From positions 186,001 through 250,000 of the forward strand of contig JACKQL020000063.1 in assembly GCA_018296165.2 (NCBI GenBank): 64,000 bases of DNA. The letters are read 5' to 3'. This document shows positions 1 through 11,396 of the stretch, piece after piece. Made by a program: the position numbers and the translations under genes. Below the pieces are notes generated by a model that was not told the DNA's origin, ran no database searches, and saw nothing but the letters and a program-made list of their open reading frames with translations. The stretch comes from Termitomyces sp. T153. Lineage: Eukaryota > Basidiomycota > Agaricomycetes > Agaricales > Lyophyllaceae. Position 1 is the stretch's first letter. Each line of letters starts with the position of its first letter.

Positions 1-642
1 AACGGAGGTAACGGCGGAAATGGTGGCAGCGGTAGTTGGAATAATGATTGGTGGACACTATACCCACACAATGGTGGAGGACGCGGTGGGAACGGTGGCA
101 ATGGAGGAAATGGCGGAAACGGAGGCAACGGAGGAGGATTGAGGAAGTCGTGGGGGTGGGACTCGTCGTGGGGTGGTAATGGCGGAAATGGTGGAAACGG
201 CGGAAACGGCGGAAACGGCGGAGGGAGTAGCGGAGGTGGATCAGGAGGGAATGGCGGTAATGGAGGTAATGGAGGTAACGGGGGCAATGGGGTTGGGAGC
301 AGCTGGGGTGCATCGGGAGGTAACGGTGGGAATGGAGGAAACGGAGGAAACGGGGGGAACGGGGGTGTTAATAATTGGAGCGGATCGGGAGGTAACGGCG
401 GAAATGGCGGCAATGGAGGTAATGGCGGTAATGGTGGAGGTAGTCGGGGAGGATCGGGGGGTAACGGCGGAAACGGTGGCAATGGCGGGAACGGTGGAGG
501 GACGCGGGCAGCCTCTGGTGGTAACGGCGGCAACGGAGGAAACGGCGGCAATGGCGGCAACGGAGGTGGTGGAAAATCAGCCGGAGGCGCAGGTGGAAAT
601 GGAGGGAACGGCGGGAACGGCGAGAATGAAGCTACCGTCTAA
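1..642 (+). CDS. Glycine/asparagine-rich GGN-repeat protein, 3' part of gene
   Basis: The frame is open from base 1 to a TAA at 640-642, so the 5' end lies outside the window. The protein is almost entirely Gly-Gly-Asn triplets in blocks of four to six. The blocks are separated by short linkers rich in Ser, Trp and Arg (for example SWNNDWW, SSWGAS, NNWSGS), and the protein ends in GENEATV. The DNA shows this as repeating units of roughly 60-75 bp with third-base variation, so the repeat is kept at protein level. No signal peptide can be judged because the start is missing. Such sequence is typical of extracellular, wall-associated or RNA-granule glycine-rich proteins, but I do not recognise a specific family. 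The alternative forward frame is also open here but reads a Met/Glu/Thr/Ala repeat and is a shadow. Confidence 0.6.
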   Translation, partial: NGGNGGNGGSGSWNNDWWTLYPHNGGGRGGNGGNGGNGGNGGNGGGLRKSWGWDSSWGGNGGNGGNGGNGGNGGGSSGGGSGGNGGNGGNGGNGGNGVGSSWGASGGNGGNGGNGGNGGNGGVNNWSGSGGNGGNGGNGGNGGNGGGSRGGSGGNGGNGGNGGNGGGTRAASGGNGGNGGNGGNGGNGGGGKSAGGAGGNGGNGGNGENEATV

Positions 643-903
643 TCTTTATACTTTTTATTATTAATTATAATGTCATAATGTCTCGTTCTTTTGAACCTTC
701 GGTCAGCAGAGCGGGAGCTCCGGTCCCAAAGTTCTTGTTAAAGCTACTGTAACGTTTCACATTAGGCATAATTGCCCGCGCACACATGGAACATATCAAT
801 TTGACAATTTTAAACTGGATATTGAACGACGAGGCCCATACAATGGGATAGATATCGAAAGTCATTATTGAATTGGCTAATATTTGTTGAATATTGCGCA
901 ACA

Positions 904-2613
904 TTATAGGCTTGCTCTTGGAAGAGTATATCGCCTTTGCAAAAAACTCTGTATATCATGTGCTGCAGGAAGGTCAGTACCCGTTTGGAACATTCACAGA
1001 ATGAAGAACATACCCAATGCCTGTGGTGCTTCTTGTGCAATCTGAATGAACAATTAGAACTGAAACAAAAAAGCATAAAAATGTGACACACGAGATGTCC
1101 GGCATTAGGTATTCTGATATTTGATGCATTCTGAGGCCTTGCCCAGACCCGCTCCCTTGTTGAACCAGGCGGACCAAATCTTTTATGAGGGGTAATATTG
1201 GTGGAACAGCAATAATCTGTCGTAGCTCAATGACTTACTCCGTAGCGCCCGGTTTACCAGGGACGATCCACCGCAATTCTATCCTCTCGTCAAGTGTAGG
1301 CAGTCGTTGAAACACCTCAGTCTGAGTACGTGTCTCAGAAAACACGACTGCTTCTTGCATTCCTGGCATCTTAAGTTGAATCATAGGTTTGCCAGTTACT
1401 GGATCGATTGTGTCGTATGTACCGCATTCAATATATACTTTGAGCACGGCGGGATCCCAAGCGCCAAAGAAAGGAGACTGGCTGAGAACCCGGAAAGCTT
1501 CTGCTCTATGTATAAGTTAGTAGAGAAATGGAAATCAGAACGACGAGAATACCTTGAGCTCCAGGTTTCCCGTCGTGTAACAGCGCCTCGAACCAGGTCG
1601 CTCTTTGGTTTGCTATCATAAATCAAGCTTCCTGTAGGTTTGATGATGACTGGATCGATGAGAATAAGGGAGGAGAACAATCTAGGTTGTATCAAAGCAG
1701 CCAGAGTTCTGGAGAGACACAATATCAGCTCAAGGGAGAGGGGAAGGGAAGGATGACAGACGTACGAGGTACAACCCCCGTATGAGTGTCCCACAAGAAC
1801 CAATGTTCTATGATTGAACGGGTTTTTCTGGCGGTGTGTCGATTCTTCTGCAGGAACACGGACGAGATGGGTTGGAAGAGGCAAGGCCGAAGCTTTGGAT
1901 GGGAGGTAGAAATTGAAGAAGTTAAGGATGTCACGCGCATTGTCGGTCCAATCAACTAAATATCAAGTCAAAAAATGCTCAGTGGTGTGAAATGGCCACA
2001 TACAAACGCCTCCGTTCCTTTCCCCATTGATCAAACACGCGTCACCATGTTGGACAGATTCCCAAGTCCACACTTCATCAATAACGGAAGCTGCTGAGGA
2101 TGAGAGAAGGTGTTGTAAGACAGGTTCCCATATCTATAGGACCATGAATTGAACGGGAAAGAGAAGAAGGTCCTGGCTACCCACCTCTTTTGGGAACCCA
2201 TTTGCATGCGCAAAGAACAAAGTGACTCCACTCGCTCGCCTCTCATCTAACCCGACTCTGACATATCTGTTAGCGCAGTTCCAGAGTACTTGCTTAGTAC
2301 CCAGCGCAGGGCTCAACGATTCACGCAAGTCCTTGAGTTTCCTTTGAACTGCGTTTGCGTAAGCTTGTCGTTCCGCTTTTGTTGCGCTTGCCGGTGAAGG
2401 AGACGGTGCCTGCACATACTGCGTCGACCTCAGGTAAGCAGCAGGAAATATGTGTGTAGAAAGTGTGTATGGGGCATCAAATATGGGATTTCGGGCTGGA
2501 GATGGCAATGGAGGCAGTGACAATGACTCGGGTGGTGGAAATATGGGCAGGGGTTGCCGGGGCGTAACTGGAGCGCATGTCAAGGGTGGCGGTTGAGACC
2601 AAAAGTCTTCCAT
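904..2613 (-). CDS. Alpha/beta hydrolase (Lpx1/Akt2-like), copy 1
   Basis: This is a spliced minus-strand gene with a start ATG at 2613 (MEDFWSQPP) and about eight exons. Exon 1 (2185-2613) carries a Pro-rich N-terminus and then FFAHANGF, the oxyanion-hole region of alpha/beta hydrolases. A later exon holds GHSYGG, the nucleophile elbow with the catalytic Ser. The block around 1235-1500 ends in IELRWIVPGKPG, and a further exon gives NAGHL, the likely catalytic His. The last exon ends RYTLPRASL-stop at 904. Known relatives are fungal Lpx1/Akt2-type hydrolases, some peroxisomal; the A-S-L tail here is at best a weak peroxisomal signal. Its exon layout and most residues match the second copy at 5380-7081, so the two arose by local duplication. 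The substrate is unknown; it may belong with the reductase and P450 downstream. Confidence 0.75.
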
Positions 2614-5379
2614 AACAAGTCGGCCAAAGTAAATCACTATTCAAATTAGTATCGAGCATGAACATAGTCGCCGGTATGAAGACTCGGAGGGTCCGTTCAA
2701 TATTCACGTGAACTTGGCCTCGGAAAAAGGATCACACCGGTTGAATGCCGACAATGAAATCTATAGCCTAAACCTACTGATAGGAAATTGTTAGATTGAA
2801 CTTATAGAATAGGTACCGACGGTAAGCTCACCTGAATCGTCCGGGCCAACGACACGAGATATGAGTACATATACAAAAAGCGCTTGTTACAAGAATGAAC
2901 AGGGTAGATTTCGAGATGGTGGACCACGGTAGCAGGTCGAATATGAGCATAAAGGTCATAAAAAATACTTCGATGTGAACAATTCATATGACATTTGGCA
3001 CGCACGGACGTATCGAGAGGTGTAGAAACTCAGACCTCAGGTTATACGATGCGCAGACCTAGCTGATCTTAGTCGAATGAATATGAGAGGGGTGAACTTC
3101 GCGTCAAATCTATCGTGCGGTAATGTACCACTTCAAAGCTTCAAGAACCAGTGTTTCGAATTCGTGGGATGTTCGTTTGATTATAATTATGTATGCCATC
3201 ATTATCATTTTGCACAAGGCTTGACGCGTGCACTCTCAACACAGCACCGATACTTCGCGGGTATAGTATGTTCCTCAGCGCGCATCTCACTTTTCAGACT
3301 TTGAATCAAATGATGACATCCTCGTACTCGCAGAATGCTTTGGTATCCTCGATGTCCTTCGTAATATGGCATGGATCGTTGGACCCAACTTAAACTTCTT
3401 CAGGTCTTCACAAGTGCTCCAGAATCCTTTCCCTTGAGCATGGTAGTGGACGAACAGAGAAGTGCCAAGTCCACGACCATGAGAATATCCCTATCCAGGC
3501 TAAATGCTGATTCATGGTTGCCTCCATCGCATAGCTTCGGCTTTATCAAGCTTTTGCGACCTGGAATAAGATCGAACAATAACCTCTTCACAAACTTGCA
3601 GACATAAGTTCTCCATCTAGTGCTTTTTGAAAAGGCTCGCGCAATGGAACGAAGTTCTTCTGATTGAAGACTCAAATTTGTGAATAAATTGATGCACAAC
3701 TTCTGGGCTCCAAGCTGCATCTCATCCATCTTATCGTGTAGATGTTGTCAGAAGGCCTCTAAGAAACCTCTTTTTGTTTCCGGCACTCTGGGTAGATCAA
3801 AAGTCATGACTCGTAACATCGCACGGGGATTTGAAAGTCTTATGAGTGCTATTCGGCGACAGTGAACAGATGGCTGAACTAGACATCTTCGATTTTACGA
3901 TCAACGTTGCCTTTGTGGCCCTTGACCTTGCAAGAAATATCCATGCACGGCCATCAAATCATCAGAGGTTACGCTCTGAGCCACATGGAAGGTCCGTATC
4001 ACCGGGACTTGGGATGTGCGGATGAAATGGTGCAAGCATAGTGAAGATTTGTAAACCAATGAATAGGAGAACAAAGATGTATTTCTTGAGCGAGGGCCGA
4101 AGGAGCAACGCGAGATATAATTTTATATATCAAGACCTGAGGAAGATTAAGTATCGTGTGCAGAAAATGAACGATTGCAGCTGTAGTAGAGGATGTAGGT
4201 CTTACGAAATATCGCACAGCTGGCGCGCATGTGGCCCCTCACCAGGATCTGCTTAGGCTAATGCAAATGCTACCATATTCACACCTTTTGAGTGTTGCGC
4301 GATCTACTCTCAATATGCACTCAATATCAAACTTGGATTAGTCAAAGTGGCACCAATTAGATTGTGTACATCACAGATGCTAGGTGACAAAAAGAGAGAC
4401 CTTTCGTATGAAGGAAGTTAGTGTAAGTTGTATCTGCGACTAGGTGTCGAAAGAAGACGGAGAACCTAAATATACATATATCATAATATACATATGTCAT
4501 ATTTACGTACAGGAAGATATGTAATGAGAGAATACCCAAACAAGTGAGCAGGTGGAAAAAATTAGCACAGCAGACAAAGAGTAGTCTGAATCGAGTTTCG
4601 ATACCGAAGGATTCGAGCTGCGAAGTGAACTGAAGGACGACACCCATACTTGTCCTCTGTGTCGCCGACTCTCCGTGCATGGAAACCCCGAACTGCGCTG
4701 GCATGAGCTAACAAAAACCTCTACAGAGGTTTTCGTTCTAGGTCGATCTTGCGCTACAACGCAAGACTTTGAGCAACACATTTCTAGGGTCAGGAGTGAA
4801 GGATGAAGCCAACACTGACACCTGCAACCAATGCATCAGATCGGAACGACACTTTGTGTCGTGCCTCATCAGCCCGGGCGTGTAAGCACGCATCCATGTC
4901 GTGAGAGTCGAATAGCAACCTAGAGCACAAGCAATAAAAAAAGTGCCGCCCAATCCTACAACGAATTTCAAATCGTCTAACATGAATATCCTCCTTTGAC
5001 TCGAAAGTCAACCTCTTAAGACGTATCACGGAGACGATGAATTTCTGGTACGCTGCTCGGCAGGTGACCACCGAGTCCCTCTAGGACCAATCAAAGAGGA
5101 CTAGAATACTCAGACCTTGACCCATTCGCGAGGAGAGGCAGAGCCTTGTGCGTGGCGAATATCGCAGCCTTGAGTCTGCTGTGTATGAGGATCCGGATCC
5201 TAAGGAAAAAGAAGTGGGAACGGCTGCGGTTGAACTTTTTAAAGTCCATGATTTGGGGCGGGCCGGGCGGTCCGGATATGTTTAATTGAGAGCATAAAGT
5301 CACGATAAAGTCACGGTTAACTTATTGAAAAGCATTGATTGGTTACTATGCGACATTGGAGAATAGAAGTATAGCAACA
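2614..5379. other. Intergenic stretch between the two hydrolase copies
   Basis: No gene model could be built. There are short open frames on both strands (for example minus 3400-3729) but none keeps splice phase with a neighbour or shows a family motif. The minus-strand fragments around 3300-3870 read like pieces of a broken protein gene with several stops, possibly a decayed gene. The rest is unremarkable AT-balanced sequence. Confidence 0.4.
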
Positions 5380-7081
5380 TTACAGACTAGCTCTCGGAAG
5401 GGTGTATCGCCCCCGCAAAAATCCCTGTATATCGCGCGCTATAAGGAAGTCAGTGCCTGTTAAGATTCACAGATTAAAGGACATACCCAATGCCTGTGGC
5501 GCTTCCTGTGCTATCTGATGAGGGTTACAGGAATTAGAAATGTACAGAAAAAGCGCAAAATATGACATACGAGATGCCCAACACTAGGTATCCTGACGTT
5601 TGAGGTGTTCTTGGGTCTCACCCATACCCGTTCTCTCGTTGAACCAGGCAAACTGAATCTATATTTTCGTAGAACCGATTGAATGGGATAAATATATCAT
5701 GGTCCGATAACTTACCCTCCGGCACTTGGTTTTCCAGGGACAATCCACCGCAATTCAATCCTCTCATCGAGAGTAGGCAATCGTTGGAACACCTCCAACC
5801 CAGTATGCGTCTCCGAAAATATGATAGCCTCCTGCATTCCTGGCATCTTGAGTCGAATCACGGTCTCTCCAGTTATCGGATCGGTTGTGTCGTAGGTACC
5901 ACATTCGATGTATACTTTCAGCACAGCAGGATCCCAGGTGCTAAAGAAAGGAGAGTAGCTGAGGATGCGAAAAGCTTCTTCTCTATGCGCAAGTAAGTAA
6001 TGTGTAACCGATCGCATCAAGGGACATACCTCGAGCTCCAAGTCTGTCGTCGTGTCAGAGCACATCGAACCAAGTTGTCTGAGTGTTCGCTCTCATGAAT
6101 TAAACTTCCTGCAGGTTTGATGATAACTGGATCTATGAGAATGATAGAAGAGAACAATTTGGGTTGTATCAGAGCAGCCAGAGTTCTGTATTGATATGAT
6201 GTCAGATGGGGAGAAAGAGAAGAACGACGGACGTACAAGGTACAACCCCCGTACGAGTGGCCAACGGCAACCAGTGTTCTATGGCGAAACGGATGATGCT
6301 GACGGTGTGCTGATTCTCCCTCTGAAACACGGATGAGATGGGTTGGAAGAGGCGAGGCAGAAGCTTTGCATGGGAGGTAGAAATTGAAGAAGTTAAGGAT
6401 ATCGCGTGCATTGTCGGTCCAGTCGACTAAGAATCAAGTCAAAAAATGCTCAGTGGTGTGAAATGGCCACACACAAACGCCTCCGTTCATTTCTCCGTTG
6501 ATCAAGCACGCGTCACCATGTTGGACAGATTCCCAAGCCCATACTTCATCAATAACGGAAGCTGTTGAGGATGAGAGAAGGTGTTGTAAGGCAGGTTCCC
6601 ATATCTAAAGGACCATTGATCGAACGACAGGGAGGAGAAGGTCCCGACTACTCACCTCTTTTGGGAACCCATTTGCATGCGCAAAGAACAAGGTGACCCC
6701 ACTCGCTTGCTTCTCATCTAGCCCGATCTTAACATATCTGTTCGCGCAATTCCATAAAACCTGCTTAGTGCCCCGCGGGCTCAACGATCCACGCAGGTCC
6801 TTGAGCTTTCGTGCAACTGTGTTGGCGTAAGCCTGCCGTTCCGCTTTCGTTCCGCCTGTTGGTGGAGAGGGTGGCGGTCGCACATACTCCGTGGTCCGCA
6901 GGTAAGCTGCAGGAAATATGTGCGTCGAAAGAGTGTATGGAGCGTCAAATGCGGGTCTTCGGGCGGGAGATGGCAATGGAGGCGGTGATAATGATTCGGG
7001 CGGTGGAAATATGGGCAGAGGTTCTCGAGGTGAGACCGAGGCCCATGTAAAGGGCGGTGGTTGTGGCCAAGAGTCTTCCAT
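5380..7081 (-). CDS. Alpha/beta hydrolase (Lpx1/Akt2-like), copy 2
   Basis: This is the tandem paralogue of the gene at 904-2613, with the same order and phase of about eight exons. It starts at 7081 (MEDSWPQPP). Exon 1 is 6656-7081 with a GTGAGT donor. Exon 2 (6475-6604) runs from IWEPALQ to GGVF. The next exon reads DWTDNARDILNFF and contains GHSYGG (catalytic Ser). The His-bearing exon reads SVGHL. The last exon ends RYTLPRASL-stop. It is about 445 residues long. Introns are about as well preserved as exons, and similarity extends past both ends of the coding region, so the duplication is recent and included flanking DNA. Both copies look intact, with no stop or frameshift. Function is inferred only at the level of Ser-His hydrolase; the pair may differ in substrate because linker residues differ. 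Confidence 0.78.
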
Positions 7082-8452
7082 GTCGAATAAATCGTCGATC
7101 CACTATTATTGGTATAAGACCGTAAGAAGAGCACAAGAACAAATCATGATGCATCAGGACAGAAGCCAGGCTTAAATAAGAGATTGTTGGATGACTTTCC
7201 ATAACATTTGAGACGTCCAGACTTACTTTCCATAACATTTGAAACGTCAGACCTACTTTTTCGAACAGATTAGCCGCTGTACTGAATTCTAGGTATGGTG
7301 ATACGCAAACTTTTGGATGGTCAGATGTCAGCCGTACTACGTTAACCCTCTTCCAGATTGAAATCTGGGCGAGTCTAGATTGGAATCTGGACGAGGCCCT
7401 TGTCCTTCTCTGCCAGCTCCCAACTTGCGTTCTCAAACTTCGGCTGGGACTGGTCGGCATGATATGGTCAGGGTTGTCCCGCTAACCAGTCACGGAACTA
7501 GTCACGGTGCACGTCGCGCTCAACGCGTCAGAGTCCGCATCAGTTTGAGGGATTGGTGTCTTATTCCACAATTCTGCAAAGTCAGACTCAGGTATATAAT
7601 GAAAGGTAGGTACATCAAAACCCATTGTTGTGATAAATTCTCCGAGTTACGGATGTCAGGTACCATTTTGAAGACCAGTCTGAACTTACAAATCGTGATG
7701 GGAAGTCACTAGTCATCCATTGAAGAAGGCTCATCGCAGACCCACACCGGATTCTTCTCCTCTTCCTTGCAGCATCCGGGAGATTTAAAGAGATGATGTG
7801 AAGTGATTGTCCTACTATGACTCCTTCACTGCTTGTGTGATAAAGATCAAGTGAATCTATCTCCAGAATTCGTCATTGCCCTAAAGATCAAGCAAATCTA
7901 TCTCCAGAAGCCGTCATTGCCATAAAGATCAAGTAAATCTATCTCCAGAAGTCGTCATTGCCCTTTTCAGAGATGATGTGAAGTGATCGTCCTACTACGA
8001 CTCGTAACATATACTCTTCACTGCTTGTGTGACAACGATCAAGTACATCTATCTCCAGATGTCGTCATTGCCGTTTTTAGATCCGTTAGACTCGTCTAGC
8101 CTTACTTCCACTCTACTTTCACTAGTGTACGCATTCTCAGTGTAATGAACCCCGACGTGCAGGGCCTTTCCTTGCATTATTCTTTTACCCGGGTCGATTT
8201 CGTTTATGCGAAGTACACCTTTAAATCGTCGATTTTTAGGTCGACTACTTCGGACTCTCCATCTAACACCATGGTGGAAGTAGCACGCTTTAGATATCTG
8301 TTTTCACTCTGGAATATACAGTATTGTCCGTATATGAGCCAAGTCCAATGGCACCCTGCAACTGGTAGTTGTTTAGGCTTCAAAGGAATGTAATCAAAAA
8401 AGTGAATATAATTCAGTCAACGGCAAGTTCGCACAATCGTCATGACACAAGG
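7082..8452. other. Intergenic region with small repeats
   Basis: This stretch has no recognisable gene. It contains a short tandem duplication near 7195-7250, where a segment beginning CTTTCCATAACATTTG occurs twice, and the minisatellite listed separately at 7789-8075. Short plus-strand frames near 7380-7712 and 8145-8393 lack any motif or splice partner. Confidence 0.45.
7789..8075. repeat. Nested minisatellite, about 41 bp core
   Basis: A core starting AAAGATCAAG and ending GTCATTGCC occurs three times in tandem (about 7842-7962) and a fourth time at about 8034-8073. A larger unit starting AGAGATGATGTGAAG occurs at about 7790 and 7968, each time followed by the core. This is therefore a two-level tandem repeat. 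It is non-coding and lies between hydrolase copy 2 and the reductase-like gene. Confidence 0.85.
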
Positions 8453-9923
8453 CTATTTCTTGTTCAATGCGTACATCTCGTCGAAGTGAACGATTGGTGC
8501 CTGATCTTTCCCCTCTTCCAAAGCAGCACGGTACTCTGGGATGATGGACTCGAATAAACCATCACTTGCATCGCCGTGAGCAGGCTTCCAACCGAGCTTA
8601 TAGGCCTTGATGGCTTTCGAACGAGCTGGCAAAGGAGTCAGTCGACAATTCATGGAAGATTAGAACCATCAAGTACATACAGTTTGATCCGTAGGCAAAG
8701 GCAGCCCAGGTTCCCAACGCGTCTTCTACCTCTTCGGTGGCAAATGGCCTGGTTTCTGCAGTAAAAATTGCGCCCTCTCCGTAAAGGCGAGTACCAATCT
8801 CGTGCGCAAGCTGTTTCCACTCAAAGCTTTTCAAAGAATTGACATAGATGTAGGCCCATGAAAACAAGAGATATCTTTGAACTAACCTATCTGTCGGACA
8901 GAAGTAAAAGCCGTCTGCTCCATGTGGGGCCTTAGGGTTGGCCGATAACGCATCGTCGAGAAGAATTAAATATAGGTTTGTAAGATCTTGAACATGGACG
9001 CCATTCCACCAGGGAAGACCTTTCCCATAGTAGCAGGCCTGCTTAAGCTTCAGGGCACTGCGAATTAAGGCGGGTATCTGAACAGAGGTGCGATGGAACG
9101 GTCCGGTCTATGACAAAGAAAGCTTCAAATGTGAATTTTGCTCGAGCCGATGGAGAACTTACACCACGGCCATCTACCGAAAGGAGTCAGATAATGCATA
9201 ATGAGGAGAGTAGTCCGATGCTCACAGATCAAGGGAGGCATAACAATGTAGGACCGGATATCCCCCGTTGCTCCCGCAGCGCTGATGACGGTATCGCAGG
9301 ATCTATGAACATAATCCACGGGAATAGCTTGAATGTCTTCGACACGCTCATCGTCATAAACTTTCTCAGACTTGTATTCTCCCTTTGCATTATCTGTAAG
9401 AGCGCCAGTCCCAGACGACTTGGAAAAATTCTGGTTGTCAGAGTCAGTAGACCCATTACGACCGAGTGGCTTACGTGAATATAAACTCCAGTCTTCCCAG
9501 TCTTAGCTTTGCGTTTTGTCAAGCCTTCAATAATAGCTCTAGCTCCAGCCGGGTGATCAGAGTTCGCGGTATTGATAACGACTATTATTTAAGGAACGCA
9601 AGGTCAGAAGGGGTGTTGATTCTTAAATATTTAAAAATTGTACCATCGGCTTTCTCAGCAGCTGCACTAACAACCTCATAGTCTGATAGATCAGCAACCA
9701 CCGTCTTCAAGCCAAGCTTATCCCGGATTAACGCAGCACGTTCTTCACCGCGAATCAGAACAATGATATCGAAGCGGTCTATATCATCTCGGGAAAGAAG
9801 GGAGGTGAGAAGGGTTCCACCGATGAAACCTACATAAACCCATGAGCAAGAAAACTTCTGAGTGTTGGAACACAACTCGCCTGAAGCCCCAATCAAAAAA
9901 AGTGATACCTTTAAACTTGACAT
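8453..9923 (-). CDS. NAD(P)-binding Rossmann-fold protein (atypical SDR/NmrA-like)
   Basis: The protein starts at 9923 (MSSLKVSLFLIGAS). Joining exon 1 (9881-9923) to the exon that starts at 9829 gives GASGFIGG, the GxxGxxG dinucleotide-binding loop. That join needs a 51 nt intron (9830-9880) whose donor is GCGAGT, a GC-AG intron. Later exons read VVADLSDYE, VVINTANSDHPAGAR and DYVHRSCDT, then TGPFHRTSVQIP and FYFCPTDR, and finally PEYRAALEEG with a tail ending MYALNKK-stop at 8453. It is roughly 350 residues over about eight exons. This layout matches fungal YLL056C-like or NmrA-type reductase-like proteins, which bind NAD(P) and either reduce small molecules or sense redox state. The classical YxxxK SDR pair is not obvious. 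With the hydrolases and P450 it could belong to a small metabolic cluster. Confidence 0.75.
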
Positions 9924-11396
9924 GCGAGCAATTTCAAAATACTGGAAGAGAGGTTGTGAAACGTGCCTGATGTGGTCAGCTCAGTCTCGCCAGGGCTGCT
10001 TACTTCCCTGATACATACCACTCCTGCGTTCGTTATTGGGTGCCTGGATCTTGTGGCATCTCCGAAAAGTAAAGTACATACTTATAAGGAGCGGAGTTGG
10101 AGCCATCGTGACCCACAGAAAATGCAGAAAACGTGAGTACTGCTCGGGTTCTCATGGCACCGCGTCGTATTTCTATATCGAGGAAGCAAGTACTGAGAGG
10201 CCCCCGGATAAACAAAGATGTTGTGTGTGTCGACAACATTCTCGCATTGCTTGTTTAGGAGTCTGCGCGGGGCTAATGCAGCCCCTAAAGTCAATCCGCA
10301 GAAGGAAGAATGCGACGACCTTGTTGGAATTGCTCCGCGCGCAGCGTCGACGTGGGAAATTTGTTCCTGATTAGAATAGTAATGCGCGTTGTCACCTGAC
10401 GATCACCCTTGTTCCTTCTCATGGAAAGCTCTCTTCTGCATAGTCCGGCTGGTGAGTTGTATACGAGAAATGGCTAAATATCCTTTCAGTGGGTGAAACT
10501 TTGAATTGCGATGGTGAGAACATTGATTCTCGTAGTTTACTCCTTCAAGATGATATTCTTATCACAAGGATGTGATTAGCTGAAGACGTCCCGAACATCG
10601 TTCTTGGAGCTTGAAGCTTGAATGGCAACCGTGGTTGCATGAGCCTATTTTATGTTCGGTTTCCTTACCACTTATGTGTCAGCTTTGTGTGGACTCTACG
10701 TTTTACTGCTTCAATAGAGGCTGTCACTATCTCAAACGATGGATGGAATTGTGAGACGATCTCGCAAGTTTGACAGTCTCCTTCAAGCCTATTCTATCCT
10801 CCAGTGGGACTTGGCTTCCTGTTGAAACGACGATCCATTTCCTTATATGACTCACTCCAACGTTCACATATCTGGTACCTTTCCATATGCGAATGAGGTT
10901 CGCCAGGTGGTCCTTCCTTCCAAATTCCCTCTACCACTCCCTTGAATTGAGCTATCATTGTGTCGTAAAGTTGCTTCAGTGGGTCAGCCTTGAGTTTAAC
11001 GTGCTTCAGTTCTGAAGATGACGTTCTGAAGGCTGCAATGGTACGTTTTGATGAATGACAAACGCAACTTCGCTTTCGGAGTCGTGGAGGACATTTTTTT
11101 TTGTAAAGGCAAGTTTTCTTCTTTAAAGAGGTACTTAGGCAGTGCGAACTTCATTGTATTTGGAAAGGGTACGAACAAGTGGTTGATTAAATTCACAGCT
11201 CCCCACATAATCACCGCACCAATCATGCCAGAAACTCCAAGAAACGTTACAAACACGTCTCCTTCTATCAAATGGAAGCTGTCGTACTCTTTCATGCTAG
11301 TTCCTCTATATCTAGATTGTTTCACACATATAATGCCGCGAGGGTTCTTGAGACCCAATTTCCAAAGTTCTGACACGCGCTGACTCCGATACCACG
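9924..11396. other. Intergenic region upstream of the P450
   Basis: I see no confident gene. A minus-strand open frame at 10996-11409 encodes, from an internal ATG at 11295, about 99 residues. It has one hydrophobic stretch (FVTFLGVSGMIGAVIMWG) that could be a membrane segment. It resembles no family I know, has no introns and overlaps the P450 promoter, so it is only a possible small divergent gene. Short frames at 10033-10374 look like shadows. Confidence 0.3.

Noticed and set aside
3400..3865. Possible F-box-type gene on the minus strand
   Set aside because: Fragments carry multiple stops and no F-box motif is visible, so I list it only as possible debris.
7789..8075. CRISPR-like repeat array
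   Set aside because: Units are tandem with no unique spacers of constant size, and the genome is plainly eukaryotic.
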